NCBI RefSeq assembly: GCF_014287955.1
Contig: NZ_JACOPD010000002.1
Location: forward strand, 186,001 to 250,000
Direction: 5' to 3'
DNA: 64,000 nt
Origin: Lachnospira hominis (ex Liu et al. 2021)
GTDB taxonomy: Bacteria; Bacillota; Clostridia; Lachnospirales; Lachnospiraceae
Position 1 is the first letter of the stretch. Each line of letters starts with the position of its first letter. Made by a program: the position numbers and the translations under genes. The notes beneath the pieces were generated by a model, which saw only the letters and a program-made list of their open reading frames with translations, was not told the origin of the DNA and did no database searches. Of this stretch, positions 8,476-18,129 are shown piece by piece.

Positions 8476-8898
8476 CTAACTTATGACAGCACAGCTTTTT
8501 TCTCCATCCTGATTATGAATATATGTAATAATAATTTTTCTGCGTATGTATTGATTTTTTTCATGTATATAATAATAATTCATACTGAAAAAAATCATAA
8601 TAATAAATTCAAGTAAAATCAGGGCAAAAGAAAAATTAATCTTCAGATTATATCTGTATGAAATTATATCTTTTGTCTGAAAGACATTAATATCTTTTAA
8701 TCCTAAAATCTCTCCCATACATATTTCGTTACCTCCATATGTATCATCAATCACCTGATATACATAAGATGCAGAAGTTCCACCGGACTTATTGCATCTG
8801 AATTCTTCATTATCCGTTCCAAAATACATTCCTGAAAGAATTATTGACAGAACAAGAAAAATATATATTAATTTTTTATTTGTTTTAAATGATTTCAT
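8476..8898 (-). CDS. Hypothetical two-span membrane protein at the end of the cobalamin operon
   Basis: 140 residues. An N-terminal hydrophobic helix (about 8-26) precedes an outside loop of about 60 residues with two cysteines (RCNKSGG and EICMGE). A second long hydrophobic segment (about 88-112) is followed by a basic cytoplasmic tail. The start codon lies inside the 3' end of cobU (14-base overlap), so it is translated with the B12 genes. I recognise no family. A role in cobalt or corrinoid transport would be a guess from position only. Confidence 0.7.
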   Translation of the reverse strand: MKSFKTNKKLIYIFLVLSIILSGMYFGTDNEEFRCNKSGGTSASYVYQVIDDTYGGNEICMGEILGLKDINVFQTKDIISYRYNLKINFSFALILLEFIIMIFFSMNYYYIHEKNQYIRRKIIITYIHNQDGEKSCAVIS

Positions 8899-9418
8899 AT
8901 ATTGTTTTCAACCTTACAGGCACAGAATATACAACTTCTTCTACAATATCCGCATCTTGTGCAAGCTGCCTGTTGATATATGCTAATTGTCTGATATATT
9001 CTCTGGTAGATTCATCATATATGCATCCATCAGAAAAAATATCATTGGTTACTATTATTATATTACTACATTTATCACGGATTGTCATGCATTCTTTAAT
9101 AATTGATTGAGTATTTCCTCCCGGCTCAAACATTTCGTTTGCGACAAGATTTGACATACACTCAATAAGAACTGTTGAGTTACGTGGATTTTTTATTTTT
9201 TCCAACGCCCCTGATATATGCATCGTCTGCTCAATTGTATAAAAATCTTTGCCTTCACGCAGCTTCTTATGCCTTTCAACTCTTTTTTTTCCTTCTTCTC
9301 CGTATGGAATCATAGTTGCAATATAATATTTTTCATTTTTTTGTGCAAGCTCACATGAAAGCTTTTCCGCATATTCAGATTTACCGCTTCCGCTTCCTCC
9401 GAAAATTAATGCAAACAC
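8885..9418 (-). CDS. cobU: Adenosylcobinamide kinase / adenosylcobinamide-phosphate guanylyltransferase
   Basis: CobU phosphorylates adenosylcobinamide and then transfers GMP to make AdoCbi-GDP in the nucleotide-loop assembly. The P-loop GGSGSGKS lies at residues 7-14. The IATMIPYG segment and the RVERHKKLRE block with the guanylylated-histidine region follow. Length 177 is normal. Starts at GTG inside the end of the cbiA-cobT fusion gene, with GGAGG nine bases upstream. Confidence 0.95.
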   Translation of the reverse strand: MFALIFGGSGSGKSEYAEKLSCELAQKNEKYYIATMIPYGEEGKKRVERHKKLREGKDFYTIEQTMHISGALEKIKNPRNSTVLIECMSNLVANEMFEPGGNTQSIIKECMTIRDKCSNIIIVTNDIFSDGCIYDESTREYIRQLAYINRQLAQDADIVEEVVYSVPVRLKTIYEII

Positions 9419-11781
9419 TCATATGCCTCCATATCTATATTTTCAAATGTATTGCTCTCATTGTACACACTCATTGACATATCAAGCAGAGGAAAAACCA
9501 TAACTGCCCCAGAACCTTCTCCCAATGCAAGATTCGCATCTATCACAGGCTTTAATTCAAGATGTGTAAGAATCTTTTTTAAAGCAGGCTCTTTTCCTGC
9601 ATGTGATGCAATCATATATTTTTTTGTTCCAGGTGACATATATTCCGCAGTAAGTGCTGCTATTCCCGATATCAGTCCGTCAATGACAACCGGAATTCCA
9701 TACTCAGCTCCGCCGATAAATACACCAGCAAGCCCTGCAATATCCAATCCACCAATACATGATAAAAGTTTAAGTGTATCATCTTTATATCCACTATACA
9801 TTTCACACGCTTTTCTTACTGTTTCAGTTTTATTTTTAAGCCCTTCATTCGTAAGTCCTGCACCATAACCTGTTACATTTTCCGGCTTTTCATCAAGAAG
9901 AATTGCTGCAAGTGCTGCACTTGTAGTTGTATTTCCAATTCCCATTTCGCCCGTAGCAATAATATTTATTCCTTTTTCACTGCACATTTTTACAATTTCT
10001 TTTCCTGTTTCTATTGCCTTAATACACTGTTTATCTGTCATAGCATGTTCTTTCAGAAAATTTTTTGTACCATGGCTTATCTTTTTATGTAAAATTCCAT
10101 CCATATCATCAATTTTTTTACCTGACGGAATGGTTTCACATGCAATTCCTATATCTACAGGTATAACCTGTGCACCGGTATAACCGGCCATAAGACATAC
10201 ACTTGATTTGCGTGATGCCATATTGGCAGCCACTATCGCTGTTACATCCTGTCCGCTCTGACTTACATTTTCCTCTACAATTCCATTATCAGCACACATT
10301 ATGACTAATGCTTTTTTACTTATATCTACATGTTCTGTATTCTGTATGCCTGCAATTTTTACTATTATATCTTCAAAATCCCCCAGTCCGTTAAGAGGCT
10401 TTGCTATATTATCCCAATGTTTTTTTGCAGCATATTCGCATGATTTTTTTATAAAATTCATTCCAAATTCCTCATTTCCGTAAAAATATATGTGCATAAA
10501 AGCCGCATATAATTTTTCTGTGTTGTATCCTGCCATGCTGATACTTTCATCAGATACTTTTTTCACCTGAAAATCGCTGCCCGGATTACAGCTTTTCCAA
10601 TAATGAAATTCATGCGTTTTCAACGGCTGCATGCATCTGCATGCCATACCATCGGACACCGGCGTAACTTCCATATATCCAAATCTTTGCAGTTTTCCGC
10701 CATTTACTGCTTCACCATCTATAATCCCCGCCATAGGATACTTTTTCCCATCCGTTCCTTCAAGATATGAATGAAGATATAAAAAGCCTCCACATTCCGC
10801 AATACAGGCAATCCCACTGTCTATCACTTTTTTTACACTTTTAATCATACTCTTATTTTCTGATAATTCTTTTGCATATCTCTCAGGATATCCACCCCAG
10901 AAAATAACTCCGTCTGCATCATACGGTATTTCACTGTCATGTATCGGACTGAAATACATAATCTTGCATCCATTTTCTTCCAGAAAAGCAATATTGTCAT
11001 CATACAGAAAACAAAATGCTTCATCTTTTGCAATTGCAATATTCACACAAGATTTACTGTCAGTTCCCACATCTTTTTCAGCTTCGTATTCTAATTTTTC
11101 CGCTGTTTTTGCAAGTTTCATCACTGCATCAATATCAATCGTCTTTTCCATTACATCTGCCAGATGATCAAGTTTTTCATCAAAACCTTTTATTTCATCT
11201 GCACCTACAAGCCCAAGATGCCTGCTTTCAATATGAAGTGACGAATCTGACGGAATATATCCTAATGGCTGTACTCCAAGTTTTAATGCACATTCTTTTG
11301 CATATCTGTAAAGTTTCTCAGATAATCTGTTAAATATGACACCTTTTATATGGCTGTTTTGCTTCATATTAACAAATCCTGAAAGGACAGCTTCAAGCGA
11401 TGATGACATGCCCTTACAATTTATTATAAGTATTACAGGTGTAGATGTTATGTCAGCAATTTCATATGCACTTGCCCTCTGCGTAAATCCCATCCCGTCA
11501 TAATAGCCCATCACGCCCTCAATAACCGCTATATCACATTTATCCGCTTTTTTTGAAACTATCTTTCTTAAATCTTCCGGCTTACAAAACCATGAATCAA
11601 GATTTCCTGTTGGAATTTTTAGCACTTTTTTATGAAATGATGTATCTATGTAATCAGGTCCGCACTTAAATGCGTGAATGTTCATTTTTCTGTTTAAAAG
11701 ACACTTTAATAAACCGCATACAACTGTTGTTTTTCCACATCCGCTGTTTGTGCCTGCAATCATAATTCTTCCATTACACAT
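9406..11781 (-). CDS. CbiA-CobT fusion: cobyrinate a,c-diamide synthase + NaMN:dimethylbenzimidazole phosphoribosyltransferase
   Basis: A 791-residue fusion of two B12 enzymes. Residues 1 to about 455 are CbiA: P-loop GTNSGCGKTT, KCGPDYID, EGVMGYYDG, and a class-I amidotransferase domain with the cysteine in AECGGFLYL and a late HEFHYW histidine. This domain amidates the a and c side chains of cobyrinate. Residues from about 460 are CobT: GEMGIGNTTTS, ASHAGKEPALK, and the catalytic-type glutamate in LALGEGSGA (about 755), which activates the lower-ligand base. The reading frame is continuous with no internal start signal. GGAGG precedes the ATG. The two activities belong to separate branches of the pathway, so the fusion is unusual. 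Confidence 0.93.
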   Translation of the reverse strand: MCNGRIMIAGTNSGCGKTTVVCGLLKCLLNRKMNIHAFKCGPDYIDTSFHKKVLKIPTGNLDSWFCKPEDLRKIVSKKADKCDIAVIEGVMGYYDGMGFTQRASAYEIADITSTPVILIINCKGMSSSLEAVLSGFVNMKQNSHIKGVIFNRLSEKLYRYAKECALKLGVQPLGYIPSDSSLHIESRHLGLVGADEIKGFDEKLDHLADVMEKTIDIDAVMKLAKTAEKLEYEAEKDVGTDSKSCVNIAIAKDEAFCFLYDDNIAFLEENGCKIMYFSPIHDSEIPYDADGVIFWGGYPERYAKELSENKSMIKSVKKVIDSGIACIAECGGFLYLHSYLEGTDGKKYPMAGIIDGEAVNGGKLQRFGYMEVTPVSDGMACRCMQPLKTHEFHYWKSCNPGSDFQVKKVSDESISMAGYNTEKLYAAFMHIYFYGNEEFGMNFIKKSCEYAAKKHWDNIAKPLNGLGDFEDIIVKIAGIQNTEHVDISKKALVIMCADNGIVEENVSQSGQDVTAIVAANMASRKSSVCLMAGYTGAQVIPVDIGIACETIPSGKKIDDMDGILHKKISHGTKNFLKEHAMTDKQCIKAIETGKEIVKMCSEKGINIIATGEMGIGNTTTSAALAAILLDEKPENVTGYGAGLTNEGLKNKTETVRKACEMYSGYKDDTLKLLSCIGGLDIAGLAGVFIGGAEYGIPVVIDGLISGIAALTAEYMSPGTKKYMIASHAGKEPALKKILTHLELKPVIDANLALGEGSGAVMVFPLLDMSMSVYNESNTFENIDMEAYECLH

Positions 11782-11808
11782 TTTAATGCCTCCCTGAAAT
11801 TTTGCCTG

Positions 11809-12990
11809 TCATCTTGCATCTATTATAAATACAGGATTCTGTACATCCGGCATATGATATCTTCCACGTTTTACCACATTCGTAACTGCTATACACACTG
11901 TTTCCACTTTTTGGAAATTAATTTCAAGATATTCCAGAGCTTCATTTAATGTCTCCATTGTAACAGCAGTCATAACAATATGTACAGATGGATTTTTACG
12001 GATAAGCTGGTCAATTATATCTTTTAACATTCCCTTGCTTCCGCCAATAAACACGCTGTCCGGTGCCGGAAGTTCATTTATTTTTTCTTGTGCACGCCCA
12101 TTTACAATCTGAATATTATCTGTTCCGAATTTATCAGAATTTTCTTTTATTAAAGCACACGCCTCTTCATTTTCTTCTATCGCATATACTGTTCCCATAT
12201 AATCCGCAAGTGCAAGCTCTATACTGACTGAACCTGTTCCGGCTCCAATATCATATATACATTCATTTTTTGAAACATGCATGCGTGAAGCAATTGATGC
12301 ACGGATTTCTCTTTTCGTCATAGGAACATTTCCACGAATAAAATTCTCATCGGGAATTCCTGCAATGCCGTCAATAAGCTTTTCATTATTTTCAACCAGC
12401 ATTACACAGAGTCCGCATGATTCATACTCTGTAAGATTTTTTGCATAATCACATGTAATCTTTTCATTTTCAAGTGAAAGATTCTCACCTATATATACTT
12501 TAAATCCGCCAAATCCAATTTTTTGGAGTCTCTGACATATTATGCCGCAATCTGACTGTGTTAAAATGTATGTATATCTTGATGAAAGAATTGTGCCCAT
12601 AATGCTCATTTTTCTTCCATGCAGACTTAAAAATCCAGCCTCATCCAACGGAACACCTGTTTTTGCAGACATATATGATACGCTTGAAATCCCCGGCAGA
12701 ATATTATATTTAATTTTTTCTTTTTCTAATTCCAAAACCAGCTTTTTCGTTCCGCTGTAAAACGATGCATCTCCCGACATAAGCACCGCTATATTTTCAC
12801 ACTGATTATTACTTTTTATGATTGAAATTATATCGAAAGGTGTAATTGCTGCAAATGTTTTTTTATTACAATATGGCTTTATAAGTCTTTTTGCACCTAT
12901 TATTATATCAGCATTCTCAATTTTTTCTTCTGATTCTTTTATCAGATACCGTCCGTTTCCGGGTCCCACACCAATTATATATACATTCAT
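11809..12990 (-). CDS. cbiET: CbiE-CbiT (CobL-type) precorrin-6Y/cobalt-precorrin-7 methyltransferase and decarboxylase
   Basis: 393 residues. The N-terminal CbiE domain (about 1-200) is a tetrapyrrole methylase with IGVGPGNG and the LMSGDASFYSG motif. It methylates C5. The C-terminal CbiT domain (about 210-393) has the SAM motif YDIGAGTGSVSIELA and performs C15 methylation with C12-acetate decarboxylation. Fused CbiET is common in both aerobic and anaerobic pathways. An AGAAAG precedes the ATG. In the middle of the B12 operon. Confidence 0.95.
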   Translation of the reverse strand: MNVYIIGVGPGNGRYLIKESEEKIENADIIIGAKRLIKPYCNKKTFAAITPFDIISIIKSNNQCENIAVLMSGDASFYSGTKKLVLELEKEKIKYNILPGISSVSYMSAKTGVPLDEAGFLSLHGRKMSIMGTILSSRYTYILTQSDCGIICQRLQKIGFGGFKVYIGENLSLENEKITCDYAKNLTEYESCGLCVMLVENNEKLIDGIAGIPDENFIRGNVPMTKREIRASIASRMHVSKNECIYDIGAGTGSVSIELALADYMGTVYAIEENEEACALIKENSDKFGTDNIQIVNGRAQEKINELPAPDSVFIGGSKGMLKDIIDQLIRKNPSVHIVMTAVTMETLNEALEYLEINFQKVETVCIAVTNVVKRGRYHMPDVQNPVFIIDAR

Positions 12991-13007
12991 TTTTATCTTT
13001 CTTTCTG

Positions 13008-14546
13008 TTATTTTTCAACTATTTCTGTAATATATTTTAAAGCTTCACTCAATCCTATACCGATACATTCATCACTGCCTGTATCCTCTATTATTATTAC
13101 CTCTGTCCCTGCACGCATTGCTGCATTAATTTTTTCCTGTGTACCGCCCGTATTTCCGGAATTTTTTGTAACCAATACTTCTATTCCATAATTTTTTATC
13201 ATTTCATAATTCATATTTTCAGAAAAAGGTCCCTGCATGCATATAACATTAGAATTTTTAATTCCGCTTTTAAGCACCTCTCCAAGCATCTGCACATTAG
13301 GCAGCATCCTCAAATAATAATTATCTTTAAATCCTTCAAGATGACTGTAAACACCTACCGTTTTACTTCCTGTTGTAAGCAGAACTTTTTTATTTTTATA
13401 GCATGGGGCACTTAATATTATTGCTGCTTCTTCGGCACTGCCCGCACTTCTTACTTTTTCACGATTGACCAGATTATAATTTTCTTTATCTCTCTTTATA
13501 CGTATGTATTTTGTTGTAGTCTTTTCACAGGCATTTTTAATATTTTCCGTAACCTGCACTGCAAATGGATGTGTCGCGTCAAACACTGCCATCGGATTTA
13601 TTTTTTCTATTTCTTCTTTAATTTCTGCCTCATCAAGCCTGCCTGTGTGTATTATGCACTTATTCCCATCGAAACTTTTGTCGTCTTTTAATATCATTTC
13701 ACCATATTCTGTAGCAACAAATATATGTGTGTCTATATTTAACCCGGATGCATAATCTGCAAGGTGTCTGCCTTCTGTTGTTCCGGCAAATATAATAATA
13801 CTTTTTTCTGACTTATTATTATATCCCCTCGGTGTTACCATTTTTTCACCCATCCTGACAGTTGATTTATTACCGATAAATACTGTAGTAAACATATCTG
13901 CATTATATTCTTTTAACTGACCTAGTGTAAGAATCTTCGAGCTTTCCATGTCTCTTCCTATATTTCTTACAACGCCGCATACTGTGTCTTCATCTTTATA
14001 TTCAAGACATATGCTGCATGCCCATGCAAGATAATCTGCCCTTTTTTTACTAGATGGATTATAAAGGCAGATTACCATATCTGACATTGCTGCTGCACGC
14101 AGTCTTTTTTCTATCACGCTCTTTTTTGTCAAAAGATCACTAAGGCTTATAACTGAAAAATCATGTGACAATGGAGCACCTATTATTGCTGCTCCGCTGT
14201 TTGCCGCTGTAACTCCCGACACGACCTTAATTTCAGGAGAATTATCCATAGCACCGGCAAGCTCATATGCAAGACATGCCATGCCATATACGCCGGAATC
14301 ACCACTGCAGACAAGTGATACCTCTTTGGTCACAGCCTCATTCAACGCATATTCACAACGCTGTCTTTCCTGCATCATGCCATTTTCATAATACTCTTTA
14401 TCAGGAAAATATTCTCTCATCAAATCTATATATGTCTTAAATCCTACTACAAGTTCAGACTTTTCAATCGTCCTTACCGCTTCTATTGTCATATTCTCAT
14501 ATGAACCACATCCAAAACCAACTATATTAAGCACTTTATCCTCCAT
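13008..14546 (-). CDS. CbiH-CbiJ fusion: C17-methyltransferase + (cobalt-)precorrin-6A reductase
   Basis: 512 residues. Residues 1-245 are a CobJ/CbiH-type methylase: IVGFGCGSYENMT, VCSGDSGVYGMA, GVTAANSGAA, LYNPSSKKR and VVRNIGRDME. It methylates C17 with ring contraction. From about residue 250 the protein is CbiJ/CobK: FAGTTEGRHLADY, the DATHPFAVQVTENI motif and the TTGSKTV and TKNSGNTGG segments. It reduces precorrin-6A. Its N-terminus overlaps the end of cbiG by 11 bases. Other genes nearby (CbiD, CbiG) point to the anaerobic, early-cobalt route. Confidence 0.94.
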   Translation of the reverse strand: MEDKVLNIVGFGCGSYENMTIEAVRTIEKSELVVGFKTYIDLMREYFPDKEYYENGMMQERQRCEYALNEAVTKEVSLVCSGDSGVYGMACLAYELAGAMDNSPEIKVVSGVTAANSGAAIIGAPLSHDFSVISLSDLLTKKSVIEKRLRAAAMSDMVICLYNPSSKKRADYLAWACSICLEYKDEDTVCGVVRNIGRDMESSKILTLGQLKEYNADMFTTVFIGNKSTVRMGEKMVTPRGYNNKSEKSIIIFAGTTEGRHLADYASGLNIDTHIFVATEYGEMILKDDKSFDGNKCIIHTGRLDEAEIKEEIEKINPMAVFDATHPFAVQVTENIKNACEKTTTKYIRIKRDKENYNLVNREKVRSAGSAEEAAIILSAPCYKNKKVLLTTGSKTVGVYSHLEGFKDNYYLRMLPNVQMLGEVLKSGIKNSNVICMQGPFSENMNYEMIKNYGIEVLVTKNSGNTGGTQEKINAAMRAGTEVIIIEDTGSDECIGIGLSEALKYITEIVEK

Positions 14547-15594
14547 AAACCCTGTATCTGTATACAGAAACTGTCACTCCGTTTTCTACAGTCTTAGGTA
14601 CAAGACATTCACCGTTACAACTTGCCCTGCATGCACTGCGTCCACAGACATTATCCGCACCAACGTGGTTATATACAGTCATTGACGGCTCAAATTCACC
14701 TTCAACCTCCATAAGCTCATCTGCCGTATATGTAATGAAATCTGCCTGTAACTCCTCTGCCAGCTCTATTATACCTTTTTCGTCTGCTTTTTTGTTAATT
14801 GAAGCGACACAATTCACATTTTCCGCAGATACACCGGCTTTTTCTAATATTGTCATAACAGAACTTTTAATCTTTAAGTATTCTGTTCCTCTTCTGCAGC
14901 CAACTCCGACAACAATATTACGCGGTATAAGAATTATTTTTGACTGCATATCTTTAATTTCTGATTTATTTTTTAATATAACTATATCAGCATTTTCATA
15001 GTCTGTTATTTTTATATTTTTACTGCATTTTTTACACTCGTTCTGTATTACCTTTTCATATTCTTCAGCCTGCATGTATATCCCAAGCTGCTCACCGTTT
15101 ACAATTCTTGTGCTTATGTCTCGTATCATATATGGATTTATCATTTTAAGGTGATTTTTTACTGCAAAAACATCTACAGCAAATGCGTTATTGACATCCG
15201 TTGCAGTTGTTATAACTGCATCCGAACCTAACATTCCTGCAACTTTTACACACCATTCATTCCCGCCTCCCACATGCCCGGACAAAAGTGAAATAACATG
15301 TATTGCATGATCATCCATGACAAGCACAGCTGGATCTTTGAATTTACTTGTAATATAAGGTGCAATAGAACGTACCGCTATTGCAGCCGCACCAATAAAT
15401 ATGATTCCTTCATATTGATAAAAAATATCTCTGATAATGGCCGGCGTACTCTTAAATGTTATAATATTTTCTGCATCAATATATTTTGCCGATTTTACAC
15501 TGACATATATATCAATCTCATCATCACTTAAATGTCTTAACTTTTCTGCCAGTATAGCTCCGTTTACCGTATATGCAATTACCGCCGCTCTCAT
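14536..15594 (-). CDS. cbiG: Cobalt-precorrin-5A hydrolase CbiG
   Basis: CbiG opens the delta-lactone of cobalt-precorrin-5A and releases acetaldehyde, a hallmark of the anaerobic pathway. The 352 residues include the N-terminal/middle domain (GIIFIGAAAIAVRSIAPYI, DDHAIHVISLLSGHVGGGN, ITTATDVN) and the C-terminal CbiG domain (VVGVGCRRGT). A cysteine-rich tail NVCGRSACRASCNGECL is also present. The start overlaps the cbiF stop as ATGA. Confidence 0.95.
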   Translation of the reverse strand: MRAAVIAYTVNGAILAEKLRHLSDDEIDIYVSVKSAKYIDAENIITFKSTPAIIRDIFYQYEGIIFIGAAAIAVRSIAPYITSKFKDPAVLVMDDHAIHVISLLSGHVGGGNEWCVKVAGMLGSDAVITTATDVNNAFAVDVFAVKNHLKMINPYMIRDISTRIVNGEQLGIYMQAEEYEKVIQNECKKCSKNIKITDYENADIVILKNKSEIKDMQSKIILIPRNIVVGVGCRRGTEYLKIKSSVMTILEKAGVSAENVNCVASINKKADEKGIIELAEELQADFITYTADELMEVEGEFEPSMTVYNHVGADNVCGRSACRASCNGECLVPKTVENGVTVSVYRYRVYGG

Positions 15595-16337
15595 TTACGG
15601 TACTCCGTTGTAAATGAAGCATCATAGAGCTTTGAATTATTATATTTTCTGCCTAGAAAATCACCAACAAGAATAAGAGCCGTTTTCGCAATACTATTCG
15701 ATACCATATCATTATGCAGATTTTTAATTGTTGTCATTATTATCTTTTCATCAGGCCAGCTTACCTTATAACATATGGCACATGGTGTATCCTCACTATA
15801 TCCGCCGGTCAGCAGTTCATCCTGTAATTCTTTTGTAAGTCCTGAGCTTAAAAAGACTGCCATGGATGTATTATGTCCTGCAAGTTCTCTCATCTTTTCT
15901 TTTTCAGGAACCGGTGTTCTTCCTTCCATTCTTGTAATTATCAATGACTGCGAAATCCCAGGCACCGTGTATTCACATCCTGCTGCTGCAGCAGCAGCAA
16001 GAAAACTGCTGACTCCGGGACAGATATCCCATGAAATATCATATGAATTTAACTGTTCAATCTGCTCTCTTATTGCACCATATATTGAAGAATCGCCTGT
16101 ATGCAGACGCACAATATCCTTATTTTCACTATCTGCTGTTTTTATGACATCAATAATCTCTTCAAGCGTCATATATGCACTGTTGTAAATTTCACATGAA
16201 TCTTCTGCATATTCCAGAAGTTCAGGATTTACAAGTGAGCCGGCGTATATTATTACATCAGCGTTTTTTAACAGATTCATTCCTCTCACCGTTATTAAAT
16301 CTTTGGCTCCTGAACCTGCTCCAACAAAATGAACCAT
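15591..16337 (-). CDS. cbiF: Cobalt-precorrin-4 C11-methyltransferase CbiF
   Basis: Tetrapyrrole methylase of 248 residues. It has VHFVGAGSGAKDLITVRG, YAGSLVNPELL, RLHTGDSSIYGAIREQ, CPGVSSFLAAAA and the central TRMEGRTPVPEKE block. This is the CbiF/CobM signature (methylation of C11). AAGGAG lies before the ATG. It overlaps cbiG by four bases. Confidence 0.96.
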   Translation of the reverse strand: MVHFVGAGSGAKDLITVRGMNLLKNADVIIYAGSLVNPELLEYAEDSCEIYNSAYMTLEEIIDVIKTADSENKDIVRLHTGDSSIYGAIREQIEQLNSYDISWDICPGVSSFLAAAAAAGCEYTVPGISQSLIITRMEGRTPVPEKEKMRELAGHNTSMAVFLSSGLTKELQDELLTGGYSEDTPCAICYKVSWPDEKIIMTTIKNLHNDMVSNSIAKTALILVGDFLGRKYNNSKLYDASFTTEYRK

Positions 16338-16353
16338 ACTTTTCTCCTTATTA

Positions 16354-17478
16354 TCATTTCAATTTTTCAAGCATATTATCTGCATTTTCCGTTTTACATA
16401 AAATGCCGTATTCTTCTGAAAATGTTATCATTCCGATTTCAATACTGCCTTTTGCCCGCAGTTTTAATGATCTGTCAATTCTTTTTTCCAGCATTTTAAT
16501 TGTCTCATCAAAAATACCTTCTTTTTTTAGAATCTCAAGTGCAGCATCAGTAGTTATACATCCAAGTATATTTTCAAGAACTTCTCTTTCTGCCCCACAT
16601 AATGCTGCACATAAAGCAAATGCTTCCATTCTTCCATCAGCATATCTTGAATGTGTATTGTATATTGTGCAGCCAAGCTTTGAAAGTTTGCCGATATGTC
16701 CGACAAGAAGCATTGATTTAAAGCCTTTTTCAATGCACATATCTATTGTATCTCCTATAAAATTACTGCATTTAACGCATTTATCAACAGCAATACCCAG
16801 ATTATCCCTCAAAAAATCCTGGCCGTAATTTCCCGGTGTGACAATTATAAATTCTTCATTTTGTGCTTTTCTTACATCAAGTTCAACCGATATTGTATCT
16901 ATAAGTGCCTGTTCACTCATAGGTTCAACTATTCCCGTCGTTCCAAGTATTGATATTCCTCCCTCTATTCCAAGTCTTGGATTGAATGTCTTTTTCGCAA
17001 TCTGTATTCCCATCGGAACACTTATTACAGCTTTAAGTCCACCATCATATGAATAATCAGACGCAGCCGTTTTTAACTGTTCTTCTATCATTTTCCGTGG
17101 TACAGGATTTATTGCAGCTTCACCAATCTGCTGTTTTAAACCCTTTTTTGTAACACGTCCGACACCTTCTCCTCCATCAACAGTTATTCCACTCTTTTCA
17201 TATGAAACCGTTGAATATACAAGAATTTTATCTGTCACATCAGGATCATCGCCACTGTCCTTTTGTACCGCACAGCTCACATAATCATTTTCTTTTTTTA
17301 TATCTGTAAGCCCAACAGTAACAGAATTTCCTGAGGGAGTTATTACAGTAATATTTTCAATGACTTTTCCTGACAAAAGCATTCTGGCAGCACCGGCGGA
17401 TGCAGCGGCAGCACATGTTCCTGTTGTAAAACCGCATCTTAATTTTTTGCTGCCTTTACTTACATATTTTTCGAGCAT
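16354..17478 (-). CDS. cbiD: Cobalt-precorrin-5B C1-methyltransferase CbiD
   Basis: CbiD methylates C1 in the anaerobic pathway and is unrelated to the other corrin methylases. The N-terminal LRCGFTTGTCAAAAS motif, the DVT/KDSGDDPDVT stretch, the GGEGVGRVTKKGL block, ILGTTGIVEPMSE, and VGHIGKLSKL are typical. 374 residues, full length. The ribosome-binding site lies within the last codons of cbiC. Strong evidence for the cobalt-early pathway. Confidence 0.96.
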   Translation of the reverse strand: MLEKYVSKGSKKLRCGFTTGTCAAAASAGAARMLLSGKVIENITVITPSGNSVTVGLTDIKKENDYVSCAVQKDSGDDPDVTDKILVYSTVSYEKSGITVDGGEGVGRVTKKGLKQQIGEAAINPVPRKMIEEQLKTAASDYSYDGGLKAVISVPMGIQIAKKTFNPRLGIEGGISILGTTGIVEPMSEQALIDTISVELDVRKAQNEEFIIVTPGNYGQDFLRDNLGIAVDKCVKCSNFIGDTIDMCIEKGFKSMLLVGHIGKLSKLGCTIYNTHSRYADGRMEAFALCAALCGAEREVLENILGCITTDAALEILKKEGIFDETIKMLEKRIDRSLKLRAKGSIEIGMITFSEEYGILCKTENADNMLEKLK

Positions 17479-18129
17479 TTATCTTCTCCACTCCCGGTTA
17501 TCATCCTGACACATATACAAAAGTGCATTTACTATTGATGCGGCAACATTGCTGCCGCCTTTTCTCCCTCTTGCTATAATACATTCCATACCACTATCAA
17601 TAATTGCCTCCTTTGAATCCACAACATTTACAAATCCAACAGGAACACCAATTACAAGAAGTGGTTTAAACTCATTTTCCCTGTACATTTTTTCTATCTG
17701 AATAAGTGCAGTAGGTGCATTTCCTACAACCATAATACATCTTTTATTATTCATAGCTGCTTTTTTTACAGCACATACTGCCCTTGTTATATTCTCTTTT
17801 TTCGCCATAACTGCAACATCCTCGTCTGATACATAACACACAGCATTACAGTTAAGTTCTTTCAATGCTTTTTTATTAATACCTGAAAGTGCCATGTTCG
17901 TATCTGTAACAAATGTCACTCCCGATTTAATTTCACCCAACGCCGTCTTTATGGCATCAGGTGAAAAATACATATTTTCCGCATAAGAAAAATCTGCGGT
18001 CGTATGTATTACTCTCTTAACAATCGGTTTAATATCAGATGGGAGTTCAATTTCAAGCTCTTGTTCTATTATTTCAAATGAATGTTTTTCAATATCATTT
18101 GGATTCATATATTCATACTTATTATCCAA
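17479..18129 (-). CDS. cbiC: Cobalt-precorrin-8 methylmutase CbiC
   Basis: CbiC (CobH family) moves the C11 methyl to C12, giving cobyrinate. The catalytic histidine lies in VIHTTADFSYAEN; TDTNMALSGI, VVGNAPTAL, the GVPVGFVNVVDSKE loop and ARGRKGGSNVAASIVNAL follow. Starts with TTG, supported by AGGAG six bases upstream, and overlaps the end of the ABC ATPase gene by eight bases. Confidence 0.96.
   Translation of the reverse strand: MDNKYEYMNPNDIEKHSFEIIEQELEIELPSDIKPIVKRVIHTTADFSYAENMYFSPDAIKTALGEIKSGVTFVTDTNMALSGINKKALKELNCNAVCYVSDEDVAVMAKKENITRAVCAVKKAAMNNKRCIMVVGNAPTALIQIEKMYRENEFKPLLVIGVPVGFVNVVDSKEAIIDSGMECIIARGRKGGSNVAASIVNALLYMCQDDNREWRR

Noticed and set aside
16175..16828. A plus-strand frame opposite cbiF and cbiD
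   Set aside because: Low-complexity Leu/Ser/His composition, fully antisense to two well-supported genes.
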